DNA of 64,000 nt. Source: Gammaproteobacteria bacterium. GTDB taxonomy: Bacteria; Pseudomonadota; Gammaproteobacteria; Pseudomonadales; Azotimanducaceae. Below the pieces are notes generated by a model that ran no database searches, was not told the origin of the DNA, and worked only from the letters and a program-made list of their open reading frames with translations. The stretch is from positions 34,018 through 98,017 of the forward strand of contig VYDB01000112.1 of assembly GCA_009843635.1 (NCBI GenBank). The letters run 5' to 3'. Below are positions 60,105-64,000 of this stretch, piece by piece (position 1 is the first letter of the stretch; every line of letters begins with the position of its first letter). Position numbers and translations under genes: made by a program.

Positions 60105-61322
60105 ATGCCGCATGTCGTCAAGTTCTCCGGGGGAAGATCCAGTGCCATGCTGCTGTTCTCCCTGCTGGAAAACGACCTGCTAGATAGGGACCGAGGCGAT
60201 GTGATCGTGTTTAACAACACATCCGCGGAGCACCCAGCAACCTACCGCTTCGTTCGCGACTGCATGGCCGCAGCCCAACCGTACGGCATACCTTTCTACC
60301 ATATCGAGTTTCAGACCTATGAGGATGCGCGACGCGGGGAGTGGACTCGGCTTCCCACCTATCGTCTCGTCAACGCCATGCCAAAATCTGATGCGAACCC
60401 AGACGGATTCCACTGGCACGGCGAGGTGTTTGAGGAGCTACTCTCCTGGACTGGCTACGTGCCCAACCAGTTCAATCGCATTTGCACGCGTCACCTCAAG
60501 CTCGATGTCACACGCGCTTTCCTCAAGGATTGGCTGGCCGCGAAGCCAAGCATTCCCAGACTCGGCCACTATGGCAAGAAACCGCGAATGGACGACGATG
60601 CGGCCTACAGACGGCACGTCGATAGCCAGGGAGGCGTTCCTAGGGACATCTTTCTCCGCAAGCGCGAGTACGTCTGGCGACGACCTCACGTCCGGCCCGA
60701 ACAGAGCTACGCAGATTTCTGGCCAGGGTGGCAGCCATTTGACAACCCCACTCTTGAGGGGAAAACCCTTGGCAACCAGGCCGTTTTCGGAAAGCGTGGC
60801 GTCGAGTACGTGGCGTTCATCGGCCTGCGCGAAGACGAACCCCATCGGGTCCAACGGGTCCGTGATCGCAACGACACTACGAAGGGTTATGAGGGAGAGC
60901 ACGTCTATATGCCACTTGCTGACATGTCCGTCACTCGCGACAACGTCAACGACTTCTGGAACCGTCAGAAGTGGGACCTTTCCCTGCCGCAAGACGCTAG
61001 CCTGTCCAACTGCGTCTACTGCTTCCTCAAGGGCGCGGTCAACTTGAGGGATGTTCACGTCCGCATGACGAAAGAAGCCGAACTCGGCATTGTCGACGAC
61101 GAATTCGGCCCACTCGCCGAGACGCCCAGCGACTTGGCGTGGTGGAACCGGCTAGAGGCGACCTACAGTCGCGATTTGAAGGCGGAGGGGCGCTCGACTC
61201 GCGCCGACGTTACCCACATTGGCTTCTTTGGTAACAACCGTTTCTCGTACGGCGATGTCGGTAGCGGTGCCGAACTCGGCGGATTCGCCGAGTCGATCCT
61301 GCCGTGCGACTGCACCGAATGA
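60105..61322 (+). CDS. DndC-like PP-loop ATPase / PAPS-reductase family protein
   Basis: A 405-residue adenine-nucleotide alpha-hydrolase. The PP-loop is at the very start (KFSGGRSSAM, SGGRSS 8-13), then VFNNTSAEHPATYRFVRDC as in PAPS reductases and DndC, and YVAFIGLREDEPHRVQRV. Cysteines at 127 (RICTRH), 303 and 306 (NCVYCFLKG) and 401/403 (PCDC) can bind a 4Fe-4S cluster as in DndC. In phosphorothioation DndC activates the DNA backbone with ATP and passes sulfur. The start at 60105 is set by the PP-loop position. It overlaps the cysteine desulfurase gene by ATGA. Confidence 0.8.
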   Translation: MPHVVKFSGGRSSAMLLFSLLENDLLDRDRGDVIVFNNTSAEHPATYRFVRDCMAAAQPYGIPFYHIEFQTYEDARRGEWTRLPTYRLVNAMPKSDANPDGFHWHGEVFEELLSWTGYVPNQFNRICTRHLKLDVTRAFLKDWLAAKPSIPRLGHYGKKPRMDDDAAYRRHVDSQGGVPRDIFLRKREYVWRRPHVRPEQSYADFWPGWQPFDNPTLEGKTLGNQAVFGKRGVEYVAFIGLREDEPHRVQRVRDRNDTTKGYEGEHVYMPLADMSVTRDNVNDFWNRQKWDLSLPQDASLSNCVYCFLKGAVNLRDVHVRMTKEAELGIVDDEFGPLAETPSDLAWWNRLEATYSRDLKAEGRSTRADVTHIGFFGNNRFSYGDVGSGAELGGFAESILPCDCTE

Positions 61323-62479
61323 CCGCGGTACCCGTTTACCTCGACAATCAGGCCACGACCCCTCTCGATCCCGCGGTTCGTGACGCGATGTGGCCGTACT
61401 TGACGGAGCGTTTCGGTAACCCGCATTCGAGCGATCACCGCTTCGGCTGGGAGGCATCCGCTGCAATCAGAGGCGCCCGCGAGCAAGTCGCGGACTTCAT
61501 CAATGCGGGCGATGACGAGATCGTGTTCACATCTGGAGCGACCGAGTCCTGCAACCTTGCCCTGAGGGGCATTGCCGGCTATGCGCACGACTCCCGGCGG
61601 AACCGAATCGTTACGCTTGCCACGGAGCATCCTGCCGTGCTGGAGACGGTTCGGGACTTGGCCGCCTTGGGCTATGAAGTCGTCGTTCTGCCCGTGGATC
61701 ACAATGGTCTCGTCGATCTAGCAAACCTCGAAGGAGCGCTCGACGACCGCACGCTCATCGTGTCGGTGATGGCGGTGAACAACGAAATCGGTGTTGTGCA
61801 GCCCATCGCCGACATAGCGTCCCGGTGCCGTGCGGTCGGTGCGTACCTCCACACGGACGCCACCCAAGCCGCAGGACGCTTGGCCATCGACGTCGACGCT
61901 TGGGATGTCGACCTGCTTAGCCTCTCAGGCCACAAGGTATACGGCCCGAAGGGCATAGGTGCCCTTTATGTACGCTCCGGCGTGAACCTGAAACCGATGA
62001 TCCGGGGAGGCGGACAGGAAAAGGGACTGCGCGGCGGCACGCTTCCTACGGCCTTGGTCGTCGGGTTCGGAAAAGCGTGCGAACTGGCGGCAGAGAACCA
62101 AGAGCGTGACCGCTGCCGAATGGCGGCACTCTGCACACGGCTCTACCGCTGCCTCCGAGACGCCAACCCTCAACTTCGCCTATTCGGCCACCCAACCCGG
62201 CGGGTTGTCGGCAATCTCAACATCGGATTCCCCGGCATCCCTGCGGACGAACTCATCCGTAATACCGCGGCGCGTATTGCCATCTCGACCGGGTCGGCGT
62301 GCTCCTCTACGTCCTCGGAACCTTCCCACGTTCTTATTGCCCTAGGCCTCGATCCCGACACCGCTGCTACGTCGGTTCGCATCAGTCTAGGCCGCTTCAC
62401 TACCGAAGCGGACATCGACCGAGCTGTTGAGACCCTCTCCGGCATCCACTCTGGGCTAGCCACCTCCGAGCAAGGTTGA
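61319..62479 (+). CDS. Cysteine desulfurase (IscS/DndA type)
   Basis: A 386-residue class-V aminotransferase-fold PLP enzyme. Start VYLDNQATTPLDPAVRDAMW; PLP lysine K206 in SLSGHKVYGPKGIG; persulfide-forming Cys 328 in STGSACSSTSSEPSHVLIAL. The length and loop are IscS-like (group I). Translational coupling to the PP-loop protein suggests it is the dedicated sulfur donor of this cluster (the DndA role) rather than the housekeeping IscS, and no iscU or iscA is adjacent. Confidence 0.9.
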   Translation: MTAVPVYLDNQATTPLDPAVRDAMWPYLTERFGNPHSSDHRFGWEASAAIRGAREQVADFINAGDDEIVFTSGATESCNLALRGIAGYAHDSRRNRIVTLATEHPAVLETVRDLAALGYEVVVLPVDHNGLVDLANLEGALDDRTLIVSVMAVNNEIGVVQPIADIASRCRAVGAYLHTDATQAAGRLAIDVDAWDVDLLSLSGHKVYGPKGIGALYVRSGVNLKPMIRGGGQEKGLRGGTLPTALVVGFGKACELAAENQERDRCRMAALCTRLYRCLRDANPQLRLFGHPTRRVVGNLNIGFPGIPADELIRNTAARIAISTGSACSSTSSEPSHVLIALGLDPDTAATSVRISLGRFTTEADIDRAVETLSGIHSGLATSEQG

Positions 62480-62484
62480 CCGCG

Positions 62485-64000
62485 ATGGCCCAGCGTAAGC
62501 CCGATCTTCTTTTCGGACCCGGCGCAAGCTCCGGCTTCACCCCGACCGGCATCGCCGCATTCGACAATCTGCACCCTGCGGCTGTCGTGCGCGAACTGAT
62601 CCAGAACGCTCTCGACGCTGCGAGGGCCGCTAAAGTCCGTTCTGCGAGGGTGCGCTTCGAGCTAACGCAAGTCCGACGGGACGCAATCCCGGGCATACAG
62701 CACTACGAAAAGACCTTCGCAAAGGCGATCGAGACGCAGCGCAAAATGTCACAAGGCTCACTCGCCAGACAGGCTGAGCTTGTGGTTGAACGCATCCAAG
62801 GTGCGCTCAATCAGGATGAGGTCGACGTTCTTACCGTGTTCGACAACGGTATTGGCCTTGACGAATCGCGCATGAACGCCTTGTTGAGCGACGGGGTCAG
62901 CGTTAAAGACGGTGCTGCCACCGGCACCTACGGGAACGGCCACGCCACTGCCATTCCGGCGTCGGACCTTCGGTACGTGCTCTACGCTGGGGTTACGGAG
63001 GATGGCAGGAGAATCGGCTCGGGGCATGCCGTCCTCGCATCCCACTACGCAGCCGGCGAAAAGCACCTGCGAGCTGGCGACGGATTCTTCATCCGAGATT
63101 TCCGTGCAGGACGACAGGGCGAGCTGTTCGAGTACACGCGGGGACCAGGACTCTCCGGGGTCATCTCGCAGGCAATCGGGAAGATCAAGCGCCAATCTGG
63201 GCACGGCACCGCTGTCATCATCCCCGCATTTAACAACTTTCTGGAAGATCAATCGCTTTGGAGCATGGTGGCACACTCGGCTTCAGCCAACTTCTTCGTC
63301 GCGATCGAGGAACACAAGCTTGAGGTCACCGTTATCGACCATCGCCCTAACTCCGACGCCGCCGCTCACACACTGAACCGCTCAACGCTGTCCGAAGTGC
63401 TGGAGGAACACTCCGACAAAAGGCGGGCTGCCGCCTTCCTCAACGGCCAGCGGGCCTTCGAGGCCCACAAGGCTTATCGAGGCGGAGCAAGGCATTCGAT
63501 CAAAACGGGCGCGGGCCGCATCGGCGTTCGCCTGATCGAGAGCGAGAGCGGCACAACGCGCATCGATTTATGCCGCAACGGTATGTGGATCACCGATAAC
63601 CTCCCCGGCTTCTATCAGCGTTTCACCGATCGCGTGCCTTTCCAAGCCGTGCTAACGCTCAACGCGCACGAGGGACGCCGACTTCACAATTACATCAGGG
63701 AAGCTGAAGGGCCGCTGCACGATTCCCTCTCGCTACAGAAGCGTCTCGGTGTCGACGACCGACGGGCTTGCCGCGAGGCTCTGGGCGAAATTCGAGATTG
63801 GCTCTTGCGCAACACGGCCGCTGTCAAATCGGATACCTACGTTCCAGAAGATTTCCTTACCCTCGACTTCGGCGACGACTCCGGAACGGGAGGCGGCAAA
63901 TCCGCCGCTGGCTACTGGGGCGCTCCGGTAACGATCACCCGAAACCCCGTGCAGGAACTTCCGATCTTTCCGATCAAGCCTAGTCCCGACCGCCCAATTC
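62485..64000 (+). CDS. Large GHKL (MORC/MutL-like) ATPase, truncated by the window edge
   Basis: An open frame from ATG 62485 runs off the right edge after 505 codons. The N-terminal ATPase has the Bergerat-fold boxes: N box VVRELIQNALDAA (E37, N41), G1 VFDNGIGLD (DNGIG 120-124) and G2 GTYGNGH (147-153) followed by SDLRYVLYAG, an arrangement close to MORC-like ATPases. An insert (about 60-110) lies between N and G1 boxes. Residues about 220-500 are an S5-like transducer and unassigned region. It starts 6 bp after the cysteine desulfurase stop, in the same operon. Bacterial MORC/MutL-like proteins are known in restriction-modification contexts; the exact role here is unknown. Confidence 0.8.
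   Translation, partial: MAQRKPDLLFGPGASSGFTPTGIAAFDNLHPAAVVRELIQNALDAARAAKVRSARVRFELTQVRRDAIPGIQHYEKTFAKAIETQRKMSQGSLARQAELVVERIQGALNQDEVDVLTVFDNGIGLDESRMNALLSDGVSVKDGAATGTYGNGHATAIPASDLRYVLYAGVTEDGRRIGSGHAVLASHYAAGEKHLRAGDGFFIRDFRAGRQGELFEYTRGPGLSGVISQAIGKIKRQSGHGTAVIIPAFNNFLEDQSLWSMVAHSASANFFVAIEEHKLEVTVIDHRPNSDAAAHTLNRSTLSEVLEEHSDKRRAAAFLNGQRAFEAHKAYRGGARHSIKTGAGRIGVRLIESESGTTRIDLCRNGMWITDNLPGFYQRFTDRVPFQAVLTLNAHEGRRLHNYIREAEGPLHDSLSLQKRLGVDDRRACREALGEIRDWLLRNTAAVKSDTYVPEDFLTLDFGDDSGTGGGKSAAGYWGAPVTITRNPVQELPIFPIKPSPDRPI

Noticed and set aside
60105..62479. PP-loop protein plus cysteine desulfurase as a tRNA thiolation pair or sulfate-assimilation genes
   Set aside because: The DGQHR, GIY-YIG and GHKL neighbours and the C-terminal Cys pattern favour a DNA-modification setting; no cys or tusA-type genes are nearby. 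Not fully excluded.

Overview
The window is high-GC bacterial chromosome, most likely from a marine or host-associated gammaproteobacterium. Two gene orders point there: argH / LytTR regulator / hemC-hemD-hemX-hemY next to rho and trxA, and lptM-lysA-dapF-DUF484-xerC-yigB. A HolD-like gene fused by start/stop overlap to prfC, a cytochrome c5, a TorF-type porin next to glnK-amtB, and long TonB-dependent receptor genes agree. I cannot place it at genus level from sequence alone. I saw no tRNA, rRNA, CRISPR array, transposase or phage integrase.

Layout. 1-14139 is a glycan and scavenging region: a maltose-type ABC importer (permease and binding protein), a PhyH dioxygenase, a LacI regulator facing a TonB-dependent receptor across a twin operator, a 1279-residue lipoprotein fusing FG-GAP/UnbV repeats to a vanadium-haloperoxidase/PAP2 domain, an ATC-hydrolase-like protein and a GH43 glycosidase. 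14206-25251 is housekeeping: cytochrome c5, ComM, the torF-glnK-amtB nitrogen operon with an upstream NtrC-like site, thrC, and the yigB-xerC-DUF484-dapF-lysA-lptM operon. 25457-28976 is accessory: an AAA ATPase, an RNA ligase and a metallophosphoesterase. 28992-36784 is core again: argH, a receiver-less LytTR regulator, hemCDXY, rho, trxA. 36969-41681 holds a carbamoyltransferase/glycosyltransferase pair and a lysophospholipid flippase-acyltransferase fusion. 41778-49628 is a TetR-controlled catabolic operon (two MaoC hydratases, CaiB CoA-transferase, CitE-like lyase, SDR, GST, P450, enoyl reductase-like MDR). 49609-57239 has aroG-type DAHP synthase, holD-like/prfC, SirB1, a KstD-like flavoprotein with an SDR, a pterin dehydratase and an msrQ without msrP.

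The most interesting part is 57765-64000, which runs off the window: a GIY-YIG-type protein, a DGQHR (DndB-type) protein, a DndC-like PP-loop/PAPS-reductase protein, a DndA/IscS-type cysteine desulfurase and a large MORC/MutL-like GHKL ATPase. Three of these are hallmarks of DNA sulfur modification. I recognise no DndD, DndE or Ssp effector in the visible part, and a GHKL ATPase is not part of the classic Dnd or Ssp sets, so this may be a variant or undescribed DNA-modification/defence system.

A second discovery is a family of roughly 86-109 bp interspersed intergenic repeats (22013, 31752 and, inverted, 57247). Two copies directly abut GTG start codons (hemD, msrQ).
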